Below are positions 36,946 through 47,994 of a DNA stretch of 64,000 nt, piece after piece. The notes beneath the pieces are model-generated. The model had not been told where the DNA came from. It made no database searches and saw only the letters and a list, made by a program, of their open reading frames with translations. The DNA is taken from NCBI RefSeq assembly GCF_014066305.1, contig NW_023501081.1:372001-436000 (forward strand), given 5' to 3'. The DNA comes from Letharia columbiana (Eukaryota > Ascomycota > Lecanoromycetes > Lecanorales > Parmeliaceae). Within the stretch, counting starts at the first letter, position 1; each line of letters starts with the position of its first letter. Made by a program: the position numbers and the translations under genes.

Positions 36946-38155
36946 TTTGATGTGGAACCGTGGAGAGCATATGACGTGGGATCTTGGAGAGCTGAGCCGT
37001 GTTCTTGGTGCTGGGGGCCTTGTTGCCGCTTGGTTTCTCCGCAGTGTTCTCTATAGTGTTCTTCGCAGTGTTCTCCGCATTTGCCTGTTGTAGTTCCTCC
37101 TCTTACTCCTTAATATAGTGGGGATGATAGGCTAAGTTGCAGTGGTGTTCTCCGCTTACTAAGTAATAATTTGATGTGGAACCGTGGAGAGCATATGACG
37201 TGGGATCTTGGAGAGCTGAGCCGTGTTCTTGGTGCTGGGGGCCTTGTCGCCGCTTGGTTTCTCCGCAGTGTTCTCCATAGTGTTCTCCGCAGTGTTCTCC
37301 GCATTTGCCTGTTGTAGTTCCTCCTCTTACTCCTTAATGTAGTGGGGATGATAGGCTAAATTGCAGTGGTGTTCTCCGCTTACTGAGTGATGATTTGATG
37401 TGGAATCGTGGAGAGTATATGACGTGGGATCTTGGAGAGCTGAGCCGTGTTCTTGGTGCTGGGGGCCTTGTTGCCGCTTGGTTTCTCCGCAGTGTTCTCC
37501 ATAGTGTTCTCCGCAGTGTTCTCCGCATTTGCCTATTGTAGTTCCTCCTCTTACTTCTTAATGCAGTGGGGATGACAGGCTAAGTTGCAGTGGTATTCTC
37601 CGCTTGCTGAGTGATGATTTGATGTGGAACGGCCAAGTTGCAGTGGTGTTCTCCGCTTGCTGAGTGATGATTTGATGTGGAACCGTGGAGAGCATATGAC
37701 GTGGGATCTTGGAGAGCTGAGCCGTGTTCTTGACGATGGTGGCCTTGTTGCCGCTTGGTTTCTCCGCAGTGTTCTCCGCATTTACCTGTTGTAGTTCCTC
37801 CTCTTACTTCTTAATGCAGTGGGGATGACAGGCCAAGTTACAGTGGTGTTCTCCGCTTACTAAGTGATGATTTAATGTGGAATCGTGGAGAGCATATGAC
37901 GTGGGATCTTAGAGAGCTGAGCCGTGTTCTTGACGATGGTGGCCTTGTTACCGCTTGGTTTCTCCGTAGTGTTCTCCGCATTTGCCTGTTGTAGTTCCTC
38001 CTCTTACTCCTTAATGCAGTGGGGATAATAGGCCAAGTTACAGTGATGTTCTCCGCTTGCTGAGTGATGATTTGATGTGGAACGGCCAAGTTGCAGTGGT
38101 GTTCTTCGCTTGCTGAGTGATGATTTGATGTGGAATCGTGGAGAGCATATGACGT
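36940..38155 (-). repeat. Layered minisatellite inside Helitron 2
   Basis: The motif tttgatgtgga (one tttaatgtgga) recurs at 36946, 37170, 37394, 37618, 37671, 37871, 38071 and 38124, giving spacings of 224, 224, 224, 53, 200, 200 and 53 bp. The 24-bp difference between long and short units equals two copies of a 12-bp subrepeat (cgcagtgttctc). The 53-bp step is a partial unit, ggccaagttgcagtgg to tgatttgatgtggaac, duplicated alone. Minus-strand frames of 64-83 codons (37110-37304, 37334-37528, 37551-37781, 37838-38089) read the 12-bp unit as Arg-Arg-Thr-Leu and are by-products of the repeat. Confidence 0.93.
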
Positions 38156-38844
38156 CCGGACGCGTTTGGTGTGACTACAATATTTGAATATTAGTTTAAC
38201 CCATCTACCGCTGGCTTAGAAGGAGTATATAGGGGAGGACGTATCCGTTCGGGCTCTTTTTAAGGGCCTTTTAACGCGTTTATAAGCAGTAGTAGGTAGC
38301 TGTTAAGCTCGCTTGCGGCCTCGATTGCCAGCAGTAGCGGATTCGCCGAGGGGTGGCCTGGGGGCGTCAGTAAGGGGCTCTAATTGGGCGAGGGGTACCG
38401 AAGACGATTATGTTCATATTGGTGGAATTGGTAGAATTGATAGAATTGATAGAATTGGTAGAATAGTGAAAGAATAATAAACAGGTGGAAGGATTATTAT
38501 CCGATCCCGGACGCGTCTGGTGTGACTACCATGACTACCATATTTGAATATTCATTTAATCCACTAATAGTAGGCCAAACTTCATAATTTTTACAGCGTT
38601 AGAAAGCGTACACTAAGCTCTATAATTTACGAAATTATGAAGTAATAGCATCCGTAGGGAGCTGGTTATTTCAAAGTGTAAAACTTCTACATACAAATTT
38701 TTGATGAGGGAGGCGCGGGAGAGCTACCGGGCTGACTCAGCCGGTCTAACTAAAAAGCGTACAGGACCCGAATTGATGATTGGCTGCACATACAAATTCA
38801 AGGTTTTCAAGCTCAGCCCTACCTTATTCTATTATATATACTGA
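38156..38844 (-). repeat. Helitron 2 5' subterminal region with duplicated block
   Basis: A block of about 45 bp beginning ccggacgcgtYtggtgtgac occurs at 38156 and 38507, 351 bp apart, and is followed both times by atatttgaatatt. Between them is a 9-bp microsatellite, five units of the ggtagaatt/gatagaatt type at 38421-38465. The same arrangement survives in mutated form at 60470-60950. The outer 330 bp, with a gggctgactcagccggt near 38729, are shared with all other Helitron 5' ends in the window. Confidence 0.88.
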
Positions 38845-39140
38845 TTACTATATAATCTATACTTAATAATCTAGATCCATTCTATAGACTCTATTTAATC
38901 CTTTCTATTATAAAATTATTCTTTATAATTTCCTTTATAATATAAAGAGACTTTATATATAGTATATCCCCCTCTAATCTTTAACACCTTTCTACTATTA
39001 TTACTAATTTCTCTACTAAAATATCTCTTTCAAATATTAAAATAAGATATAAAATACTATCGAATAGTATTTAAATCTTATTAGTTATAATTATTTTATA
39101 GTAATTTTTAATAGGTTAATAATCGAAGAAAAAGGAAATA
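38845..39140. other. Low-copy AT-rich flank
   Basis: About 300 bp with no gene and no repeat partner seen in the window. It is AT-rich but not of saturated RIP type, keeping tagatccattc, atatccccctc and taacacctttc. Removing Helitron 2 joins it to 36508, giving an uninterrupted ctctataa/ttactatat at the target. Confidence 0.5.
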
Positions 39141-39148
39141 AAAAAAAA

Positions 39149-39199
<51 letters not shown>

Positions 39200-39226
39200 T
39201 TTAAAAAAAATAAAAAAAAATTATTA

Positions 39227-39312
<86 letters not shown>

Positions 39313-39314
39313 AT

Positions 39315-39368
<54 letters not shown>
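39141..39368. repeat. Long poly-T / poly-A tract
   Basis: About 30 T (39152-39181) followed by nearly 190 bases that are almost all A, with a few T interruptions. It sits exactly where Helitron 3 should have its 3' hairpin. A similar tract lies near the other end of that Helitron (45777-45932). It may be a real low-complexity sequence or an assembly or consensus error. Confidence 0.8.
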
Positions 39369-39373
<5 letters not shown>

Positions 39374-39599
39374 TTTTTCTAAGTTAAATAAAGTTAGATT
39401 TTTCTAAGTTAAATCGAATTTTAGCTTTAGTCTTAAGTTAAATCGAACTCTAATCGCTTACTATACGTTTTTAATCTACTTTTATTACTATAAAATTAAT
39501 AAAGAAGATAAAAGCCTTAACTCTAAGTCGAATCGAACTTTATTTACTTTCTATATAATAAATAATCTACTTCTATTACTATAAATCGCTAATTAATTA

Positions 39600-41260
39600 T
39601 ATTCTTATTTAAAAAAGAAGTATCTACTTAATAATCTTATTTTTAATATATCTTATTAATCGAGTAAATTATCTTCTTAATAAATCGTTTAAAATTATAA
39701 TTAATAGATTAATCTTATTAATAATTCGACTTAGAATTATATATAATTAATTATAAATAAAGATCTTAGAATATAGATATAGATTAATCTACTATAATAA
39801 TTAGCTTTAAAATTTATTAATTATTATATTAAAGATTAATTAAATTAGAAATTAAATATATTAAAAGAAAGTATATAGATTATTTAAATTAGGCGGAGTT
39901 AGAGGAATATATAATATATAATATTATTTATTATTATATTCGCTTTTAAGAATATAATAATTAAGTATTTTAGATTTAATATACTTAATTTATAGATATA
40001 TTTTATTATATAAATTTATACGCTACTTTAAATTTCTTAATAATATTATTATATAATTCTATTTTAACTTTAAATAATAAGATAAAAGTAAGATTAATTT
40101 AAAGATATTTATTATTTTAGTAGATAGAAGAAAGCTATCTTTCTTATTAACGACTTAATTTCTATTATTATAAATAATCTTAATTTTAAAAAACTTATTA
40201 AGAACTTAATTATTAAATTAAGCGATATTCTTATTAAGAATATAAAGAATTATCTTAAATATATAGAAATTAGCTATTTAATATAGATTAAGATTATTAT
40301 AAATAGTATTAATTAGTTAAATAATAAAGTTATTTAATAATTACTTAATAGATTAATTAATAGCTTCTTATTCTTTAAAGCTTATTAAGATATTATTATC
40401 TATATCTAATAGTCTTTAAGCGAATTTCTTTATATTAATTTAATCTTAATTAATAAGATTAAGATTTTAAAGTCTTATATTTTTTATTAATTTAAGAATT
40501 TAAATATAATTTTAAAAATAGAATATTTTTAATATAGTTTAAGCGATATAATCTAACTTAATACTCTTAATAATTAAAAGAATTTAATAAAAGTTATTAT
40601 AGAAGTATATAACTATATTATTAAAAGAAGTAAGATTTTTTTAAATATCTTAAAGTATATAATTAACGATCTCGATATTATAGCGATTTTATATAAAGAT
40701 CTTATTTTAGAAAATAAGCTTAATTATCTTTAATAATTAAGTTAAATTAAACTCTATTAATATATTATAATTAAATTAAATAATAATATTAAGAGAAATC
40801 TTAAAGCGAGAATAAGTAATAATATTATTTTAAAGAAGAATAAAGATAATATTAGATAAAGCTATAGTAATAGCTATTTTAGAGTTATTTTATACTCTTT
40901 ATAATATAATATTCTAAAGTATAATCTTATTAATATCTTTATAGTTATTAAGAAAGAAGAGTTAACTATTAAAATAAGAGATTATATTTTAAATAGCGTT
41001 AGTTATAATAATTTAATTATTATTAAAACTTATTTATATTTAATTTTAGATATTAATTTAATAGCTATATACTTCGCGTAGAAGTCGATTTTAATTATTA
41101 ATATAATATTATTTATAATCTCATTAAATTATAAATAGATTAAAGTTAATAATAAGACTAATATTCTTTATAGAGCTAATATTATTTTTCTTTAAGCGAA
41201 TTTAAATTAAATAAAAATAGAAGTCTTCGACGATAATTTATTTATATTATATATTATTTA
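39600..41260 (-). pseudogene. Helitron 3 helicase remnant
   Basis: Reverse complement of this interval aligns through its length with the helicase block of Helitron 1 (23060-24720), including the segment that carries the altered Walker A loop (about 40925-40960 here, ttaatatctttatagttatt on the plus strand) and the C-terminal LTPPNL block near 39895. Independent C/T and G/A differences from Helitron 1 show that each copy decayed separately. No intact frame remains. Confidence 0.82.
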
Positions 41261-41404
41261 ATAAAAAAAGAATATAATATTAAGTTTAAAGAATATAAAT
41301 AAGATTATTAAATAATTTAAATAAAGAATAATAAGTATTAATTAAGAAATATATATAAAGTATAAATAAAGAATTAAATTATTTATAGATAAAAAAAGGA
41401 AAAA

Positions 41405-41640
41405 TACGTCTAGCGCGAAAAGTTTTAATAGCTAAAAAAAGAATATTATATTAAAAAAAGTCGCGATATTTTAAAATTATCGTTAGCGCGATAATCTTCT
41501 TATTCTATAACTTAAAATACTTTAACTTATTAAAGAAATTATTAAAAAAAAATATATCTAACGCGAAAAGTTTTAATATATAAAAAAAGAAATATTATAT
41601 TAAAAAAAGTTATAATATTTTAATATTATTATTAGCGCGA
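41405..41640 (-). repeat. Duplicated 150-bp spacer block in Helitron 3
   Basis: Two units with ctagcgcgaaaagttt or ctaacgcgaaaagtttt and cgttagcgcgata-type ends, the inverted equivalents of 22676-22925. Because the duplication is present in both Helitrons, it predates their separation. Confidence 0.78.
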
Positions 41641-42399
41641 TAAGCTATTTATATTATACTTAAAGTATTTCTATTTAATAAAAAAGAAATTATTTATATA
41701 TCTTAATTTATAATTATTTTATAGATTTAGAGAATTATCGAGTTTATATTATAGTAGAATTATTATAAAGAGATCTTATAAATAATATTCTCTCTTTTAA
41801 ATCGCTACTTTATTTAATACTTAATTTTATTTAGCGTTATTATAAAGTAAGCCTCTTATTATATAGATATTATAATAAAAAAAAAGAATATTATTATTTA
41901 TTATATATAAGTCTTTAAAGAATATAGAATTTAATATATTTAGAAGAAGATATTATAGATAAAAGAGCTTTCTAGCGTTTAAATTAATATAATATATTCT
42001 TTTAATAATATCTCTACGCCTCTAACGTAAACTTTATTTAAATATATCTCGCTTATTTTTTTTTAGATATATTATATCGATAGATCGATATAGAAGAAAT
42101 CTTCTATTTATCTTTTCTATTAATATTATTAATTTAATTAAAAGAAGACTATTAGCTTAATCTAATATTTATATTTTATATTAATTATATAAAATAAATT
42201 ATTATTATTATTAAATATTACGCTATATTAATTTAAAAGATAAATAAATAATTATTTAATAGAAGAATTATAATTATATAATTTAAAGCTAAAAATTCTT
42301 TAATAGACTTTTATAGAGCTTATTTATTATATATCTTAATACTTTTAAATCTTATTTATCTAATTTAACTCTATATTATTCTAATCTATATTATTTTTA

Positions 42400-44500
42400 T
42401 ACTCTATTTAAAAATTAGCTTAATCGCTACTCTTATAAATATATTTAAAAATATATTTATAAACTTTAATATTAATATAGATCTTTATATTAATATAAGC
42501 GTTATATTTAATTAATAAATAAAAACTATAAAATATTATCTAATAATTCTATTTAAATTTATTATCTAATATCTTAATAGATCTATATTAATAATATATA
42601 AAATATTTAAAATCTAATTTAAAGACGATATAATCGCTAAAGTTCTTCGAAAATTACTTATTATATATATTTTTATCTAAGTTCTAATAAGATAAAATAA
42701 TATCTATTCTATTAATAATATATTAGCTATAATTTCTATAAAGTATATATCTAATAATAATTATATAGAGATTAGAAAATAGATTTTAATTAGAGATCTT
42801 AATATTAATAGCGATATCGATCTTAATAACGCTAAAGAATTAATCTTTAGAGTATAAAATAATAAGAATATAAATATATAATAAGCCTTATTTTTAAAAT
42901 TTAATAATATAGATATAGGTCGAAACTCGATTTATTACTTATAAAGTTAGTTAGAATTAAAGCTAATCGATATTTTAATTAATTATACTTCGCCTTTATA
43001 GAGATAAAAAAAAAATTAAATAGTATTATAGAGCTAATTAATAGAAATTACGATATATAATAAATTAAATTATATTAGAAGTACTTTTAGAAATTATAAT
43101 CTATATTAATTATCTAATTAATATATTATTTAAAAAACTATTCTATTAAATAAAATAAGAAAGAGCTATTATATTATAATAAGAGATAAAAAGAATAGAA
43201 GTATATCTAATATCTTTCTCTTTAGAATATTATTTATAAGAGTTTTTAGCTTTAATCTAAATACTTTAATAATTAGATTAAATTAATTAATAGCGTATTT
43301 ATTAAATAAAAGATTTTTAATAATCTTAATTTATTTTAAATTATAGATAAAAGTTATAAAGAGATTTAATTAATTAAACTTAATAAATAGAGTAATAATA
43401 TTCTAATAGAGTTATTTTATAAATTATAGATCTTCTTAATAGAAGAAAGAGAGAATAATATATTATTTATTAGTCTAATTATCTATAATAACTTTATTAA
43501 TATAAATATTAATAATTACTTAATAGATATTAATTTAAATAATCTTCTAATTTATCTTTAATTAATAAAGTTTATTATTTTTAATAATTATATAGATATT
43601 ATAAATAAAATATTATAGTAATCTATTATAGTAAAAAAAATAATTAAACTTATTAAAATAACTTTATATTATATATTTATAAAAAGTTAGTAATTAATAG
43701 AATAGAAGAAATAAATAAAATAGATCTATAATATAAGATAAGCGTTATTTATTTAAAATTATCTTATTTAATAATTTCTCTAATTTATAAAATAACTTCG
43801 CTATTTCTACTTCGCTAAATAAGAAAACTTCTATTTAATATAATATCTATATTAAATATATTATTATATTATAACTATTTATTAAATAGAAAGATAAGAG
43901 AATAGCGTAGAGATATATAGATTAAATATTAATATAAAATACTAAATCTCTTATTACTTTAAGTCTTTATTAATATATTTCTAATTTTAGATATATCTAA
44001 TAAATTATTAATATTACTCTTTTAGATAATAGCGATTTTATCTAAAATAGAATAATTATAAATATATAAATTATAATATTATAGATTCTTATAAAATAGC
44101 TTATAATCTTATATATTCGAATTAATCTTTAATCTTTTAGATATTAATTTAAAAGCGTTAATATAGAAATTAATACTTTTAAGATTTATAGTTATTTTAT
44201 AATAAAGTATCTAATTAATATAATTATAATAGCTATATCTAGTAAAGTTAATATAAAAAACGCGATTAAAAGAAAGTTATATCGTATTATAAATTAATCT
44301 TAAATATTATTTATAATATAGATTTAATTAAATATCGATTTTTCGCTCTTTAAAGATATTAAGATAGATATATAAATAGTAATTACTTTCTAGATTTTAT
44401 ATATATATAAGATAATTAAATAATTAATAATAATCTACTATAAGATTATAGAGGTTATATTATTATACTAAACGCTATAACGACGAAATTCTTTATTATT
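42400..44500 (-). pseudogene. Helitron 3 Rep-region remnant
   Basis: The interval 42420-42740 is the reverse complement of the Rep block of Helitron 1, with the KYN..INIK and FKYIYK segments readable on the minus strand at about 42440-42530. The region up to about 44500 aligns with 19800-21640 of Helitron 1, where the N-terminal part with the HUH nuclease is expected. The frames are broken throughout. Confidence 0.7.
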
Positions 44501-45519
44501 ATTAATAAGATTTAAGATCTCTAGCGTTAAAGAGTAAAGGATTTAATTAATAATATACTCGCTAAAATTAATTAAATCGTTTATACTTATTTTAATACTC
44601 TTATAATTTTATTTTATATTATTTATCTTATCTATTTTAGATATATTAACTTTAATCTTTTCGCTATTATAGTATTACTTAACTATCTTATCTTTTTATA
44701 ATATTATATTATAGCGATTATAAATCTAATTTATAAGATTTAAATTATATTATATAGACTTTATAATATATAGATAATACGCGATATAGCTAATAAGTCT
44801 TATTAAATATTAAATAGAATTTATATAAAAATTAAAAGATAAGTTAAAAGAATATAGACTATCGAAAAAGTTATTATTAAAGAAATCTAATAGTAGATCT
44901 TATAATAGAGAATCTTCGATAGCGTCTTTCTCTTATTTAAAAGCTTTTTCTTAATAATATTTAGAATCTAATACGCGTTAAGAGGCTTTAAAATAGAATA
45001 ATAAAGAATAAATAAAGAAAGAAAGCGCGTTTTAGAAGATAATATCGCTAAATTAAAAGATATTATCGCTAGCTTAAAAGAAATCTATAGAGAAAAATAT
45101 ATTCGTTTAAGCTCTTTTAAAGAGTTTTTTAATACGTTTATAAGTAGTAATAGATAGCTATTAAACTCGCTTACGGCCTCGATTATTAGTAAGTAACAAA
45201 TTTATAAAAGATAATCTAAAGATTATTAGTAGAGGCTCTAAAAGAAATAAAAAGTAAAAGAAGAATATATATATCTAAAAGATATTAAATAATCTTTAAA
45301 TACGTCTGATATAACTATCATAATGATTTATTTAAATATTTTTTTTTTCGAATATAAGACTATTATTATATTTATAGGTTAATAAAGAATTAATATTTAT
45401 AATAAAATAGTAAAAGAATAATAGTTATAGGTAAATAGATAAAAGGATTATTATTTAAAATTTTAAATATTTCTCTATAAAAAATTATTATATTTAAATA
45501 TTTATTTATTAAAAAAATT

Positions 45520-45834
45520 TTTATAAATTAAAAAAAAAAAAAAAATAATTAAATTTTAAAAAAAAAAAACTATCTTATTCTTTTATATATACTAATAGAA
45601 AAACTTAAGAATTTAAAACTTCTCTTTTATATTTTTAATTAATTCTTTTTAAAAATAGATAGAACTATATAACTATTTATACTAGTCTTATTAAAATATT
45701 TTCTTTTTAAAAATAGAATTATTAATTCTCTCTTATATTATATATAATAATTAAGACTAAAATAAAATTATTTTCTTTTTAATTTTTTTTTAAAAAATTT
45801 TTCTAAATAAATAAAGGAGAAACTTTTTAAAAAA

Positions 45835-45865
<31 letters not shown>

Positions 45866-45932
45866 AAAAAATTTAAAAAAAAAAAAAAAAAAATAATATA
45901 AAAAAATAAAAAAAAAAAATTTTTTTTTTTTT
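45520..45932. repeat. A/T homopolymer-rich stretch
   Basis: Runs of A at 45530-45545 and 45560-45569 and alternating long A and T runs at 45777-45932 (for example nine or more T then A, repeatedly). Between them (45600-45770) is ordinary mutated DNA without features. As at 39141-39368, the sequence may be unreliable here. Confidence 0.7.
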
Positions 45933-47278
45933 AATTATAGCTAGCTTAGATTTAATAAAATAATTATTTATAAAGAAAATAGAATTATAAGATAATATAT
46001 TAATAGTTAATTTAAATATTATAATTAATATATCTAAGATTCTTAATTTTTAATTTACTTTTAAGATTCTATATAAAAGAATATTAGATATAATTATAGA
46101 GATAGCCTTTATCGCTTATTATAAAAAATTTATATCTCTTCTTAATTAGCTTATTTAGAGTTATTATAAAATAATATATATATTTTATCTTTTTAATTAT
46201 ATATTTATTAATTATAATATAAAAATTTAGAGTATAAAGCTTCTTTTAATTACTTTATATTTTATTTATAAATAATTAAAGTTTTTTATATTATATAAAC
46301 TATTTATATCTATCTATTTTAATAATTCTAAAGTTCTCTTTAATAGAGTTTAAATAATAAATAAATTTTCGAAGAAGAATATAGCGATTTCGAGTTATAT
46401 TTCTAATAATTAATAAAATTATTAAAGTAATTTTATTAATTCTTTAATAATTATAAATAATAGAAAAATAAAAGATTTCTATATAGATTATAATAATAAT
46501 AATAAATTTTAACTTTAAAATATCGATAGATTTCTAAATAAAAATTAAAGTACTTTATAGAGAAATATATAAGTTAGTATTTATATAAAGTATATCCTAA
46601 ATAGTAATAGTCTATATAAGATTAAATATTATATATAAAGTAATTTTTATATCGCTCGAAAGATAATTAATAATTATATAATACTTAATTTTTATTAGCT
46701 AATTATCTAATAGTAAAGATATACTCTAAAAAAGAATATTACGCTATTTAAATCTCTTCTTTCTTATATTAATCTAAGCGTCTCTTTTCTAATATTTTAT
46801 AACTTAATTTTTTTTTATTAAAAATAGATAGAGTAGTAATTTTAGTTATATTAAACTTAATATAATAAAGTTATTAAGATAAATAAATAAAATCGCGTAG
46901 TTAAGATGCGGAGAAAAATTACGCTAATTTATTACCTCGGTCTAGGCGGTTATCGAATAGAGCGGTCATGAGTGAATAGAATTCTCCCTTCCTTCGAGGG
47001 GCCTTTCTAATACATAATCGCTCCTTCGCTCTTACGGTGCGCTGGAATTTAAATAGACTAGCCCTATCGGGGGTTAACGGCTAAATCTCGAAGATATAAT
47101 TTAGACGTAAAGGGTATATACGTCTAGTAGATAGAGACTATATACGTAATAGCGATTTATTTATAATAAATTAGTCGATCTAATTAAAAAGCGTAGCGAA
47201 CTCGAATTTATAATTAACTATATATATAAATTCAAGGTTTTTAAGCTTAACTCTATCTTATTCTTTTCTATATACTAA
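45933..47278 (-). mobile_element. Probable non-autonomous Helitron 5' part
   Basis: Ends at 47278 with the family 5' tip on the minus strand (TTAGTATATAGAAAAG), preceded by the shared aattcaaggtttttaagctt block (47230-47249). The interior (45933-46890) is heavily mutated and matches nothing else I could find in the window. It is followed by a GC-richer island. The tip is directly next to inverted copia gag sequence (47279 onward), so this Helitron inserted into a copia element. Its 3' end was not found. Confidence 0.6.
46895..47175. other. GC-richer, weakly mutated island
   Basis: About 280 bp keep gatgcggagaaaaa, ggtctaggcggtta, cggtcatgagtgaa, cttcgaggggcc, cttacggtgcgctgg and tatcgggggttaac, surrounded by saturated AT-rich DNA. 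It has no open frame and did not fold by eye into a tRNA. Its right end (47090-47175) matches the reverse complement of 36300-36390, so part of it belongs to a Helitron-borne repeat. It may be captured host DNA. Confidence 0.6.
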
Positions 47279-47430
47279 TATATAATAATATTATTATCTT
47301 TAAAAAATAATAAATAAATTTCTTTATTTATCGCGATATAGATAATCTTATTAAATTTAATAATCTTATTATTATATAGTTTATAAATATAAATATAAAT
47401 TATTAATTAATTTTTAATATATAAAGTATC
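47279..47430 (-). mobile_element. Copia gag-region fragment, inverted
   Basis: The reverse complement matches 52430-52575 of the complete copia element, including tatatcgcgataaataaa. Its left edge is the Helitron 5' end at 47278, so this is the flank of a Helitron insertion. Confidence 0.75.
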
Positions 47431-47684
47431 AAACAATCTAGATTTTTCTCTTAAAGAATCACTTTTTAATAAAAAGTAAAATTGAAATTATATTTTAATA
47501 AGGAACATATTATAATATAGTTATTTTTAAATTTCGACTTTTTACTTTATTTACTCTATTATAGACGTTATAAATTCTAAATCTTATAATTTTATTTTTA
47601 TTTATATAGAAAGATAGAAGTATAAGAAATATAAAAGATATATTTTTATACTAGCTACTCGATATTAACTTATCTTAATTATTT
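47431..47684 (+). mobile_element. Copia 3' untranslated fragment, plus orientation
   Basis: Matches 57010-57255 of the complete copia copy, with actttttaataaaaagtaaa near 47452 and tatactagctactcgatatt near 47648. It stops at ttatcttaattattt, where a sliver of Helitron 5' end follows. It is in the opposite orientation to the copia pieces on both sides. Confidence 0.75.
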
Positions 47685-47723
47685 GTATATATAATAGAAT
47701 AAGATAAGACTAAACTTAGAAAC
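47685..47723 (+). mobile_element. 39-bp sliver of Helitron 5' end
   Basis: gtatatataatagaataag at 47685 is the Helitron 5' tip lacking its first three bases, continuing as ataagactaaacttagaaac before meeting an inverted copia LTR. It is a junction filler between two copia pieces of opposite orientation. Confidence 0.7.
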
Positions 47724-47874
47724 TGTTAAAATATAAGATAGAATACTTAGTTATATTGATTATAGAGTTCTATAAAAGAAAAGAGCGACTAGATATAAAT
47801 ATACTAAGGCGTATTATATAATTATATTATATAATTACTAAGACGCTAAAAGTTATATAATTTAAATTTTAATA
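47724..47874 (-). repeat. Copia LTR, inverted copy
   Basis: Reverse complement of the 147-bp LTRs at 50468 and 57460, with small insertions. It shares the tcgctcttttctttta block (on the minus strand) and the gacgctaaaagttatat block. Its outer end tgttaaaat at 47724 is the clearest TG...CA boundary in the window. Confidence 0.8.
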
Positions 47875-47994
47875 CTTCTCTTTATATATATTCTTTTATA
47901 CGCGAAATTTAATAAATATAAAGTTTAACGCTAACGGTGTTAAAATTAAATAGATAAGATAAAAATAACTTAGTCGATTTTCGTTAGAGTTTAG

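Larger units (their letters stand above)
36509..38844 (-). mobile_element. Helitron 2: nearly unmutated non-autonomous copy
   Basis: 2336 bp read on the minus strand, from TCAGTATATATAAT at 38844 to the 3' terminus CTTTACTTG ending at 36509. The flanks are A and T, matching the A/T target seen for Helitron 1. It is the only long segment of the window with normal base composition and abundant TpG and CpA, so it arrived late or escaped RIP. It has no Rep or helicase. It consists of family-type ends, a short unique segment (about 36640-36940) and a large minisatellite. It must have been mobilised in trans. Confidence 0.93.
39371..45595 (-). mobile_element. Helitron 3, inverted relative of Helitron 1
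   Basis: Collinear with Helitron 1 on the opposite strand: 3' subterminal repeats at 39371-39560, helicase at 39600-41260, the duplicated 150-bp spacer block at 41405-41640, the Rep block at 42420-42740 and a 5' subterminal region ending at 45595 (TTAGTATATATAAAAG on the minus strand). The terminal hairpin is lost in the poly-A tract. Near the 5' end (45300-45570) the sequence is damaged by A/T-rich runs. With Helitron 1 it makes two 6-kb inverted arms about 14 kb apart. Confidence 0.88.

Noticed and set aside
36770..36970. 66-codon minus-strand open frame in Helitron 2
   Set aside because: No domain, no relative in other copies, and its N-terminal part runs into the minisatellite unit.
37110..38089. 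Four Arg-rich open frames as real genes
   Set aside because: They repeat with the DNA unit and differ where units differ. They are recorded as a property of the minisatellite instead.
39141..39368. Poly-A tail of a retroposed element
   Set aside because: The tract includes a long T run joined to A runs and lies at a Helitron end with no LINE sequence next to it.
46895..47175. tRNA or other structured RNA gene
   Set aside because: No cloverleaf with A and B box spacing could be drawn by eye, and part of the stretch is shared with a Helitron-borne repeat.
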